DNA from: Triatoma infestans
Taxonomy: Eukaryota > Arthropoda > Insecta > Hemiptera > Reduviidae
Assembly: GCA_011037195.1 (NCBI GenBank)
Contig: JAAEAF010014494.1
Span: forward strand, 45,340 to 109,339
Length of the DNA stretch: 64,000 bases
Direction of reading: 5' to 3'
Part shown: piece by piece, positions 34,601 to 45,500 of the stretch
Layout: every line of letters starts with the position of its first letter
How positions within the stretch are numbered: the first letter of the stretch is position 1
Position numbers and translations under genes: made by a program
Notes under the pieces: model-generated
Seen by the model: only the letters and a program-made list of their open reading frames with translations
Told to the model about the DNA's origin: nothing
Databases searched by the model: none

Positions 34601-35460
34601 CCAGCATCTTCCAGCCGGAGATATAAGCTATTGGAAGATGCGTTCAACTTATCCTCGATAGGGAATATAGGAATCAGGAGATTGTAATCATTTCCGATAG
34701 TCAAGCAGCCATTAGAGCATTGAGTGCACCGTTATCAACTCTAAAATGGTTTGGGAATGCCTAAGTAAACTTAATAACCTAGGCAAGAGGAATAAACCCT
34801 TTGGTGGGTGCCGGGGCATGTTGGCATTGAAGGGAATGAGATGGTCGACGCCCTGGCCAAGATAGGCGCTATGACCCCACTTCTGGGGCCGGAACCTTTT
34901 TGTGGGATTAGCGACCAGTTTCTGGAGGAACTTAGGAAGGAGGAGGAGACGAAGAGATCTCAACTCTGGTACTCCCTCCCCGGTTTGCGGCAGGCCAAGA
35001 TCTGCTTGGGAAATTATAACCAACGGAGGTCGGAGGCCTGCATTGGATTGAGCAAGAACAAGCTCCGCGTTCTTACGGGTTTCCTCACGGGGCATTGCCG
35101 ACTAGAGGACACCTGGTGAAGCTGGGTTTGGAAAGTGACAGCTCATGCAGATTCTGTGGGGAGCTGGAGGAAACTCCATTACATCTCCTAACAGACTGCG
35201 AGGCTGCCACTCAGAGGAGATTCAAGAACCTGGGTAGCTACCAGGTGGAGGAAGGGGATATACCCTCTCTAGAGCTTGTCAAGGTATTAGGATTCCTCCG
35301 GTATCTTAACCCGATGGAGGTTTTGTAGAACGGATGTTCAGCTGGGACATATGTTCGAGTGCTGTGGGTAACAGCCTGCGGCACCCAGGGGGCATAGCAC
35401 AATATATCGAAAGGTCGCAGTGAATTGGCCCCCTCTTAAAAAAAAAAAAACAAAAAAAAC
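31690..35460 (+). mobile_element. LOA-type LINE, copy B (decayed)
   Basis: A GC-rich island of 3.8 kb with the end of ORF1, ORF2 (endonuclease, RT, RNase H, zinc motif), a 3' UTR and a poly(A) tail (35437-35459). The 3' terminus includes GGGCATAGCACAATATATCG and AGGTCGCAGTG, which resembles the tail of SINE copies 2 and 4. The 5' part is truncated within or before ORF1. No target-site duplication could be read with confidence. Confidence 0.85.
31900..35328 (+). pseudogene. LOA copy B ORF2 (endonuclease, RT, RNase H)
   Basis: Endonuclease pieces: VAQVNLHHARG (about 31906), QEPWTVRG (about 31993) and GCDANAHN (about 32277). RT: an open frame at 32495-33310 carries 'DAPWWSRDLSNLRSKV', FQPFK, VFIPKVGK and FRPICLS. 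Motif A reads as a degraded 'FLDIE.RFDNT', and the catalytic YADD is replaced by YANG (33735-33746). A frame at 33923-34144 has 'VNYLGVTFDSKLLWKKH'. RNase H: SDSQAAIRALS (about 34697) and GHVGIEGNEMVDALAK (34811). The C-terminus has 'GHCRLEDT' and CRFCGELEETPLHLLTDC (about 35149), ending at 35328. Many frameshifts and a short internal duplication show that it is dead. Confidence 0.85.
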
Positions 35461-35633
35461 GCTCCATTCTATTCTCCAGTCAAACTATACATTCAGAGCT
35501 TAATATTCCTTTTTCAGTTTTACCACTGGGTAACTTCTCCACTCCGAGTATTTTATGATATTCACAGTGTTCATTGTTACTTATGGCGTTTGTGAGCTGA
35601 TTGTAGCGAATAAATAAATTAAAAAAGAAAAAA

Positions 35634-35961
35634 AAGTTTTCACTGGAAATACATACTGAATTTTCATCATCAAATTGGAGTTTTGAGGTTTCGAGAAAAA
35701 TTGTGTGCGTGTGTGTGTGTGTAAGAGAGTGTGAATGCTTCAAAAAAGAAAAGCCGCAGGCAACTCGAACTTGATAGATGCTCAATAGATGTTCTTGTCT
35801 CTATCTTGATAGAAGTTCTGGTTAGGTATAACCCGTTCTTATACCCGAAAGTGTTGGTCAAAAACCGTCAACCGCAAGTTGAGCTTACTAAATATTTGTT
35901 TTCAGTTTTTCGCGATTTTCTCGAAAGCTTTTTTTTCTTTGTTTAAGATCGCATATAGAAC

Positions 35962-35995
<34 letters not shown>

Positions 35996-36110
35996 GAGGC
36001 CTATCATTTTTATTTGAAAGATTTTTCCTGGAAATTAGTTTAAAGGGGGGCTACAACGTTAGCTTACTTCCCAAATTGCAATATTCTGTTCAATATATAG
36101 TTTTACTCCT
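35634..36110 (-). repeat. HDR fragment, inverted, with CA microsatellite
   Basis: Plus reads TTTTCACTGGAAATACATAC, then CAAAAACCGTCAACCGCAAG, TTTTTCGCGATTTTCTCGAA, and TTTTATTTGAAAGATTTTTCC. A (GT)n tract at 35703-35722 sits where HDR copies carry their CA tract; a (CA)n tract at 35966-35994 interrupts a module. Confidence 0.65.
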
Positions 36111-36905
36111 GTTATCTATTAATTGTATGTCCCCTTTGCATTGATAGTATTCCAAATTTGAGGAAACTCTTTTAATCAGAACTGATTCGGCGACTTTATC
36201 GAATAGGTTTCTTTTTGGTCTTTTCTAGAAAACAACTACAGCGACTTTCTTAATTTTTATTTGAACCGATTATAAACCGTCAGTTATGTGTTGCCCACAC
36301 AATCTCGTGTTTTATTAAAAAACAATACCAGTTTAATAAATACAACGTTTCTTCACGCCCAACTCGTTGTATTATTATTTTTTTATCAGACAACGGTTAT
36401 CTCTTTCTTTTTCAGTCTCCACGATTCAGTTAGAAAACTAACAACTATCAGTTAGCCATCTAACTACAGCTAAGAAAACCCAAATGACATGTGAATAAAT
36501 CTTTACTGTACGATAACATCGTAACACATGTGCACACTAGATAACAGAACCAGCTACTGTTACGTCGTAGTTCCTCCTGTCTTGATTAGTAGCGTGCCTA
36601 GTGAACCCGGTGTCAATGAGAAGAGTATAATCTTGATTTTCTGTCCTGTTTGATGGACAGGTTTTTTTTTTAGCTACTTAAAATATTTAACAACCCCCTA
36701 CATACTTGAGATGCTGGCATAATAGATTAAAATGAGGCAGTATAGAGTTTATTTAAGAAACAATTGAGTTAGAAAAGATTTGTTCGCGAGATTGTCAGCG
36801 ATCTTTAATCTTTTGCTTAAAAAATAACTTTTCTAAGACCTTTCATTCTTTCCATAACTTAGCAGTTAGAATAACTGGAAGTAATTCTCTGATATTGGTA
36901 AGAAA
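36111..36905. other. Spacer without recognised features
   Basis: No gene or repeat end recognised. Confidence 0.4.
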
Positions 36906-37235
36906 GACAAAATCTCGACAGAATTGTGAGACTTCTATTATACTAAACACTTATACGACCTAATTAGCTTATGGAGCTGAACTATAGGGTACAACCCCCT
37001 TCCAACTCCCGTCGTCTCCAGTCATCACAATCCAAACTACTCCGTGGTATTACTGAGGCTTCCTACTGTATTTCCAATCTCACCCTTCATAAGACCTAAA
37101 TGTTCCTTGTCTTTCCGATCTGGTTAAAACTAGATATAAAAAATTCCATTCAAATCTATCTTCCCAATCCCAATCCCTTGATGTGCTCATTACCAACTAG
37201 ATCCCTAGGCGTCGCCTGAAGTGCAAGTGATAGCC
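36906..37235 (+). pseudogene. Jockey-clade LINE C-terminal fragment
   Basis: With frameshifts it reads YKTLIRP-like, LAYGAELWGTT, 'RRLQSSQSKLLRGITEASY', 'LHKDLNVPCLSDLVKTRY' and a final RRRLKCK before TGA at about 37229. This is the typical C-terminus of Jockey-clade ORF2. It is a different part of the protein from the fragment at 31286, so it is a separate insertion or a separated piece. Confidence 0.75.
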
Positions 37236-38504
37236 GCGAGACAATCTAGTGTAAAAGTTATTCAAAATTAGAACATCCACCAATGAGGTTCGTTCTTCAC
37301 CGAGTAGATATATATATATGTGTATGATTTTATTTGATCGCTTTTACTTCTTTATACGTATAAATAAAATTGGTTTGATAGATGCCAGAAATTATATCTA
37401 GGGAGAGAGAAACATTTTAATGCAAATATTTGAAGAAAATTATGATTTGAAAAAAAATTCAAGTTGGCAGAAAGGGTAAAACCCAGGTAGAAAACACCGT
37501 TACAGAAGAGTACACAGAACTTAGTAAGCTTTGTCTTTTTGCCCCTTTTCACAGGGGAGGATTTGAATGCTACCAAAAGAAAGCATTCAACCAGACCAGT
37601 CTAATTTGGGCATTCAATCAGAACACTTGTCTCAGAAATCGCTCACTCAACATCAGTGCTAGTTATAAGTTTAAGTGTTATCATTTGAGTTTCAATCTCA
37701 AATGAAAAAATGACTTTTTTTTTCTGACGATGTAGTTCATTACACAAGAAACTCTTTCTGTCATGTCAAGTTTTGTTTAGTATATTTTTTTGTGTGTTTA
37801 ATGAAAATTATGTGTAACCCCGTTTAACATTTTTTATTTTTATCCCTGAAGATGACAATAAATTTGTCGAAACGTCGGATAAGTATTTAAAAAAAGTGTA
37901 ATTTTATTGCCCGCTCCTCGTGATCTCTTGCAGTTATTAATATACCGATCGAGAATCATTTTAAAGTGGTTCTTATTCTCTATTTCTAATACTTCTGTCT
38001 CTATCTTAAACATACATACACACAAGCCCCTTTACAATCCCGCTCGTGCTACACTACAAACATACAACAACACACATCACACCAACCGCATTTCATTAAA
38101 AACGCAACCTGTTTTTTGAAGAATATACCGTAACAGCAGTGAATACGGTTAAGGCACAATCACAAAAGGTCTAAAAACAACAGTAACAAAGAAATTTATA
38201 TAAACAAAGATGAATAAAAGAAGAAAAATAAGCAAGAAGTAAAGATAAGTCGTGAATTTCTGCATGAGCTTTATTCTCCAGCACTTCGTTTTGGATGAAG
38301 TATTATTGTGAGATAAGAGATAAACAGCACACTCATATTCTAACGGATATTAAGAGAGAATGGTTAGTATAAAATGGAGAGATATATTTAGATGAAATGG
38401 AGTTATAAATCCAAGCTGCAAGATAAAAGAGATGGCACCTGACCGTGGAACAATGATAATAATGGTACATGGTCAAGATATTAAAGAGTAGGATGTGGGA
38501 TTTA
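37236..38504. other. Spacer with a CTGAAGA...CGAAACGTCGG motif
   Basis: The motif pair lies at 37846-37878: CTGAAGA, then GACAA and TTGTC able to pair as a short stem, then GAAACGTCGG. No gene seen otherwise. Confidence 0.4.
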
Positions 38505-38660
38505 GTTGCAGTTTGTTGCTACACAGATGTTTTTTTAGAGTTTATTCTAATAACTGATGAGAGACAGCCTTTGATGTTGTCTGGGAAGTTTGAAGTACGA
38601 TTTCCTCCAGTATCAACGTGCCGAAGATCTCGTACCGCAATCTGCCAATTGCGTACGTAA
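38505..38660 (-). pseudogene. LOA-type LINE 3' fragment
   Basis: On minus reads 'IGRLRYEIFGTLILEEIVLQ' near the C-terminus of a LOA ORF2. The 62 bp at about 38588-38650 are almost identical to 42717-42778 in copy A-minus, but the downstream sequence differs. Only this short piece is present. Confidence 0.65.
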
Positions 38661-38759
38661 ACATTTCAAGCAACTTAAATATTGGTATAAATATTAGGTA
38701 TTTTGGAAACAAACAAAAAAAAATACTAAGTTGTATCAAATTAAAGGAAAAATTGGATT

Positions 38760-39130
38760 AAAAGTAAGTTAGTGTGAATGGATAGTAGTGAATGGATAGT
38801 ACATGAACTTCAAAAAAAAGTTTGAAGTCGTTTTCGAGAAAATCGTGCAAAAAATGAAAATAATCATTCAGTAAAATCATTCCGATTGGTGGATTTTGAC
38901 CGAAATCTTGCGTTTGATGGGACTTAAATTGAATATCATCTTTGAGCTTGATTTCTCCATTTTGAGATATTTCATTCATTTACAAACACTTGCATACAAA
39001 CCATTCGCTAAAAACACTTTTTTCGTTCTCATAGCGAGATCAGAACGTATATTTCCACTGAAAGTTCAGTTTCGAGAAAGTTCAACAGTAAGAGAAAGTA
39101 GAAGATGCTTTAATATAAGACCGGAAATAC
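38760..39130 (+). repeat. HDR copy, 3' half
   Basis: AGTCGTTTTCGAGAAAATCG, TCCGATTGGTGGATTTTGAC, CAAACCATTCGCTAAAAAC and a CAGAACGTATATTTCC end without a clear hairpin. Confidence 0.65.
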
Positions 39131-39154
39131 TGACGTCTCGTTGACTTAATTACA

Positions 39155-39990
39155 TTTTTACTTTCTCTTACTGCTGATAAGTGAAAGTTTTTATGTGTGA
39201 ACAAAATATCTTAAAAACAAAAACTAGCAGGAATCTCAAATTTGGTATTCCATTAGGCGCTGACCACCGCTGTAATACGCATGTTTCGAGCAAAATCCAT
39301 CAACCGGAAGTATAAATAAATACAACGCCACCAGTGTGACTTTAACTGAATGTTATTTTTTTTTCATTCTATCGCGATTTTCACGAAAATGGCTCTAACT
39401 ATTTTTTTTAAAGCTACGTATACTATCTCAATACATAAATATCTATCACTTTTATTTGAAACATTTTCCGGGGTAAATTGTTTTTTTTTGGGGGTGTTCT
39501 GGGAGAACAATAGCGCTAAGCTTTTCTCTAAAGTACTACTTCAATATATGGTTGTGACATCTATATAATATTAATACACATTAGAAACATTGGTAGAATT
39601 CCAAAGTTTTCGTTTTTTTTGGATTATTCTCCAAAAACGATTATAAACGATTTCCTGTAAGCTTGGAATGCTAACTGCACTGACATACAAACCTATCACT
39701 TTTATTTGGATCATTTTTCCACAAAAATTTGATTTTAGATAGTTCAACGGAATTGGTGGCGTTAAATTTCAAAGTTCATTGCTATTGACCCTATCTTCTA
39801 GACTTCAATGTAATCTTTCTACTACCTGCCTGGGTGGGTACTTGTCCCTTCATTGGACAAAATGGGTTAAATTTGAAGTTTAATGAAAGTTTGTCATTTT
39901 ATATATAATTGTATTTATTAATTAAAATACAGTAACAGCAGAAACTTGTTTGAGTGTTTCACACCAAATTTTTTGCATCTTAATTAGGCT
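39155..39990 (-). repeat. HDR copy, inverted, long
   Basis: Plus begins with the 3' hairpin (ACTTTCTCTTACTGCTGATA then AGTGAAAGT, about 39162-39190) and runs through TCAACCGGAAGTATAAATAA, modules near 39350-39740, the variant CTACCTGCCTGGGTGGG, and the 5' terminus GAGTGTTTCACACCAAATTT at 39953. It is head-on to the copy at 38760-39130, with about 25 bp between their 3' ends. Confidence 0.75.
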
Positions 39991-41021
39991 GAATCACACA
40001 TAACAGATTCAATCATGATAGCAATAGGAGGACACATAACGTCCTTTTAATGAGTTGTAGTAACAGTAAGTAGTAGAAACGTTTACATACAAGACCTTCA
40101 CTTTTCCATTTTAAAAATAAATTAACTTAAAATATATCCTTCAATAAATTTATCATTTTTTTTTTTACACCGTATTATTAAAGTTTATAATATATATTAT
40201 GTAATAACAATTTCAACATTAAAAAAAAAATTAATTAATTTTAGAGCAATTAGTTATAGTTTAACAACTTATTCTGACAATTAGAAAGTCAATTATAGAT
40301 CAAAATTATGTTTATTGAATCAATAAAAAGAAATATATTTATATATCTCTTTTACCATCGTAAAACCGTTGAAGGAGCCAACAGGCAAGTTTCAATAATT
40401 GATCACCGCCAAACTGAATCAATCTGGCACAAAACTAACTAAAATAACCATCCACTTCTCTTCCCCAACAATAATGTTAATTTGTGTGAAAGTTTTAATT
40501 TACACAAATTTATCATAAACTGGTTATGTAGTAAACTGGAAGTGCAGATATTGAAGTGGTTTTTATTTTTTTCTAAGAAATTTCTTGTTACATTGCACTT
40601 GTAAATAAATTGATGATGTTCTTCTTTTAGAAGAAACGATGTAGTAGTTTGATGATTAGGTGGTAGAATTAAATAAATTATGTGGTACAACTTTGCAATT
40701 GTATAACGTTTGATTAATAACTTCCTGGTAATTTTTACCTATCGGCTGCCATGTCTGAAAACCACAGAGTATAGCACTTTACTTTTGATAGAAATAACAT
40801 TTCTTAGAACGGATTAAAACGGTTTTCAGTTTTTAAGATTGTTTGGCTTTAATTTCGAGCTTTACATACTCCTTCTCTAAAGATGAAGCAGGTCAGGTTA
40901 TCGAAAATGAGATATTACCAAAAATGTTGTACGTATTGGATACTCCCAGAATCTGTAAATTAAATCTGTGGGGAATTGGTGAACTGGTTGACTTAAGAAA
41001 CTATTCAAGAAGGTACCAAAT
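39991..41021. other. AT-rich spacer
   Basis: No gene recognised. Two short frames (40439-40690 minus, 40843-41109 plus) lack motifs; the second runs into the minisatellite. Confidence 0.4.
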
Positions 41022-41690
41022 TCTTCTTCTTCTACTTCTTCTTTCTTTTCTTTTTCTCCTTCTTCTTCTTTCTTATCGTCTCCTTATATTCTTCTCTTAC
41101 TTTTCCTAGTTCTTCTTCTTCTTTCTTATCGTCTCCTTATATTCTTCTCTTACTTTTCCTAGTTCTCCTTCTTCTTCTTATCTCTCCTTATAATTCTTCT
41201 CTTACTTTCCTAGTTCTCCTTCTTCTTCTTCTTATCGTCTCCTTATATTCTTCTCTTACTTTTCCTAGTTCTTCTTCTTCTTTCTTATCGTCTCCTTATA
41301 TTCTTCTCTTACTTTTCCTAGTTCTCCTTCTTCTTCTTTCTTATCTTCTCCTTATATTCTTCTCTTACTTTTCCTAGTTCTCCTTCTTCTTCTTTCTTAT
41401 CGTCTCCTTATATTCTTCTCTTACTATTCCTAGTTCTTCTTCTTCTTCTTTATCGTCTCCTTATATTCTTCTCTTACTTTTCCTAGTTCTCCTTCTTCTT
41501 CTTTCTTATCTTCTCCTTATATTCTTCTCTTACTTTTCCTAGTTCTCCTTCTTCTTCTTTCTTATCGTCTCCTTATATTCTTCTCTTACTATTCCTAGTT
41601 CTTCTTCTTCTTCTTTATCGTCTCCTTATATTCTTCTCTTACTTTTCCTAGTTCTTCTTCTTCCTTCTTTAATCTATTCTATTCCTTCTT
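41022..41690. repeat. Polypyrimidine minisatellite, about 11 units
   Basis: Units of 52-58 bp containing CTCCTTATATTCTTCTCTTA and starting AGTTCTTCTTC or AGTTCTCCTTC. Unit starts near 41108, 41160, 41212, 41267, 41320, 41375, 41430, 41484, 41539, 41597 and 41651. Units 41320-41483 and 41484-41650 repeat the same order of three variants, a higher-order repeat of about 164-167 bp. Confidence 0.9.
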
Positions 41691-42125
41691 TTACATTTTG
41701 CTTCTACTTCTTCATTATTCTCCTTCTGCTTCCTCCTCTTCTTTCTGGTTTTTTCTTCCGCTTTTATCTCCCACTTTTTTTTTTTCGTCTCCTTTCTTTG
41801 TCCTCTTCTTTTTTCTTCGTCTGCATTTTTCTTCCCTTTGTTCGTCTTCTTCTTATTTTTCGTTTTTTCTCCTTTTATTTATTTTTCCTTTTTCATTTCT
41901 CAACCCTTTCTTTCCTTTTCCATTTCTTCCTCTCCATTATTTTATTCTGCTTCTCCTTTCTTCTTCTTACTTTTCTTCGTCTCCTTTCTTCTTCCACTTT
42001 TTTTTCTTGTTCCATTTCTTTTTTCCTCGCCTTTTTTTTTACTTCGTCTTCCTCTTCTTTTCCTTTCTTGTTTTCTTCTTCTACCTCATCTTCGTTCTTA
42101 TTTTCTACTTCTTCCATCTTCAAAC
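41691..42125. repeat. Degenerate polypyrimidine tract
   Basis: Continues the C/T-only composition of the minisatellite without clear unit structure. Long open frames here (for example 148 codons, almost all Phe, Leu, Ser) are a consequence of this composition. Confidence 0.85.
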
Positions 42126-42189
42126 GACTTCTTCAACTTTTTAATTGCATCAAACCATGCATAATCCTGGCTCCCACAACAATATCCTA

Positions 42190-42565
42190 CCGTTATTCTG
42201 CCCTGGTCAGGTCTTCTCCATTTTGTTAGAATTAGACAGAACATGGAGGAGGTTCCATTTCCTAAGCACTATAACCAATTAGTGGCTTATTGTGCCTATT
42301 TTTGTGGGTCTAGTTCTAGAAACCTCTCCTCTACATGAGGGTGAGGGCTTTTCCTACCAGCTCTCTTTGCGCTATTTACCTCCTCTGGTATCAATGTGCT
42401 AAAAGCCACATAGCGCAATTTTGAGATTGCAACGCAATCGAACAGCAAATGCGAGGCCATTTCCCCCTACTCTTGACATAAACTGCACAAAAGTTCTAAG
42501 CTAATTATATCCACGTTGTGTAGATGTTTCTTGAACCGTGCCCCTTGAAAAGCACTCCATTAATA
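42190..42565 (-). pseudogene. LOA-type LINE 3' end, 5'-truncated
   Basis: On minus it reads 'AISKLRYVAFSTLIPEE', then EERFLELDPQK, a TAG and the block GGCACAATAAGCC at about 42288-42301. It is homologous to the copy at 13318 and to the 3' end of copy A-minus directly upstream of it, against which it abuts at about 42565. Confidence 0.65.
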
Positions 42566-45500
42566 CAATTCTAGAATAGAATGACACCAGGGAGGATTAT
42601 AACCCAGGCACTGCAGCCTGTCCATTGAGGCTTATTGTGCCAACCCCTAAATGACTAGTAGAGGAATCCTCCCCTCTTCATGAGGTCCAGGACCTCCCCA
42701 CCAGTCCTTCTTGAAGTACGATTTCCTCCAGTATCAACGTGCCGAAGATCTCGTACCGTAATGTGCCAATTGCGATGCAATCAAACAACAGGTGAGAGGC
42801 CGTCTCCTCGTCCTCCTGACACAGTTTACAAAAGAGCTCCGAATCAAATAACCCCACCTTGAGCAGATGTTTTTGAACCTACCTTGCCCTGTAAACAGGC
42901 CTGTTATCAGACAAATCTGATACCTGCATAGACCCAGGATCTCTCTGGTTCTTCTTTTACACAGCTCTGGCATAACCGTTTGGCTGTGTTTTGCCCCATT
43001 GTTAGCCTCCAGTGACGATTATGTTCTCTCCGAGTCCATTCTCTCAAGGGGGCCCTCGCCATACTTTTGGCTATCCACAGAACAGGTTCCGGCCCATAGA
43101 AAGGGGTGTTCGCTCCATTTCTGGCCAGTTGGTCGGCTAGTTCATTGCCTTTTAACCCCTTGTGTCCCGGCACCCATACCAGCCGCACTTTATTGTGCCG
43201 GGAGAGCGCCTCCAGCGAGACTCTACATTTCCTGACTAGGGAAGAAGTAATTCTGAGTGCCCCAAGAGCCTTCAGTGCCGCCTGGCTGTCCAAAAAGATG
43301 CATATCTCCCTATTCCTAGTTCTCCTCAGCACAGACATTTATAGCATAAACTTCAGCCTGGAATACCAAGGAGTATCCACCAAGAGGCCTCTCAATGAGT
43401 ACCGCCGGTTTAACTCCATATATTCCGACTCCAGTTCCGCAGGCCATTTTGGATCCATCCGTGGACAAGGATTCCCCAGTCCGGCCTCATTTTTCCCAAC
43501 TTTTAGCCCATTCCTATCTTGATATAAAGATCACCTGGAAGGGGATATCAAAGTGGAATGTTGGACAGTCATCTTCCCCAGCCATATTGAAAATAGGGCC
43601 AGGGTCAACCTTCTGAATTATGTCCAAATGCTTGGCCAAGGAGCTCTTCTGTTTCCATTGGCCATTGTTCATTGTCTGTACGCACTGGCCCTCGCCTCCG
43701 CTTGTATCGAAAGATGCAGCGGAGGTAGCCCCAGCGGGCACTGCAAAATGTCTCCGAACTCAACAGGCACGCCAGCCTTTGCACCCCTGATAGGTTCTTC
43801 CTCGCGACCTGCTCTTCCGGTTTTGGCCACTACACCACTTCCCCATAAGTGAAGACAGGTATGATGGTCCGCGTATAGAGCCAGTGGGCCATTTTGGGGG
43901 AGAGACCCCATGTTTTTCCTCAAGTTCTAGTGACTCCACAGAGAGACTTCTTTGCTTTCAGTGTAACATGTTCTAGATTCGCTTTCCAGGTAAGTCTGGA
44001 ATCCAGAATGATCCCCAGATATTTCACCTGACCAGTCACTTCCAGAGTTCTTCCGAAGCAGTTCAGGTGTTGAAGCCTTGAATATTGTTTCTTCTGGTAA
44101 ATGGAAGCAGGGTGGCCTTAGCAGGATTGACTACCAGGTCTACTCCTCTGAACCACCCCTCCACCGCTCGCAGGGCCTCCTGTAAAAGATCTCTAACAAT
44201 AGTCTCGTGTCTGCTCCTGACCATGACCACTACATCGTCCGCATAGCCAAGGACAGAACGACCCCTCCGGTCAAGCTCTACCAACAGCTCGTCTATCACC
44301 ATGCATCACAGAAGAGGAGACAGGACCCTCCCTGAGGGGTGTAATAATGCAGGAAGGATACCATCAGGACCCGGCGACTTGTAGGGCTTAAAATGATTAA
44401 TCGCCCACTTAACCTTATTATATGTGACGCACCCTTTGTCCACGGTCCAATCCTCCCTGGATCCAGGCCGACTCCCTGACCCATAATGATCCGTCCCGCG
44501 GCACCCCCGTCGTCAACCCTGAACCAGGAAAGTGAACCACGTGCTCCAAGGTATCCTTTCCTGCCTCTGTAAAGTCACCATCAGGTTTCCTGATTGTTCC
44601 CAGCGGATTTGCCGGTACCTTAGACAATATCCTGTGGAGTATGGCTCCTCGGAGGTCGTTTCTACCTCCTCGCACAGCATTCTCCACGAGCTCCTTTTAG
44701 CTTTCCTAATAGCTAAGTTTTAAGAGGTTAGGGCCTCACGGTACTCCTCCCATGTACCCTTCCTGTTTGCCGCATTAAAAAGCCTTCTCGCTCTTGGGCG
44801 GAGGCCCACCAGCTGACCCCTCTAGTGGATGTCCTCACCACTTCCGCGCACTAGTCCCTAAAAGCATCCAGGATTACCCGCTGCAGTTGATCCGCAGCGT
44901 CCTCGATGTCATTCTGGGTATCAAGGGGCGATTGACTTGTAGTGATGTTCTGGCTGAGATCCCGTCTATATGAATTCCAGTCCGTTCGCCTGGGGTTTCT
45001 GTAGGTCAACATTGCCTGCAGTTAGCCAGGATATCAAACCTAATGTACATATGATCCGAAAGTGAGGGTTCTTGGGACACATGCCAGTCTCTCACCAGGG
45101 TCGATATAAAGTTAGTCCCTAAGGTCAGATTAATCACATCTCTACGTCTGATATTGTAGAAAGTTGGTGTTTCTCCTTCATTCATCATACACAAATTATT
45201 AAACAAGATAAATTCAAGAAGTGACTTACCTCTTTTATTGGTATCCTTGCTATCCCACACAGTATTGTGTGAGTTAACATCGCACCCAATTATAAGATTG
45301 ATTGATGTAGGCCTTTTCCCTTACACCACTTAACCAGCTTCCGCATCTCCTCCGACGGTGGCGGTGCTGTTGAGTCGTACGGCAGGTACGTTGAAGCCAG
45401 GACAACTTCCCTGGTTTCCCCCGCTGCACGTAACTTCATTCTCACTGCAGATTGATTTCTGGAACAGAAATCCATCAGCAGTAACGAGGTAATATCTCCC

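Noticed and set aside
41698..42229. Plus-strand open frames of 108-148 codons
   Set aside because: They encode almost only Phe, Leu and Ser because the DNA is a pure pyrimidine tract; no gene is implied.
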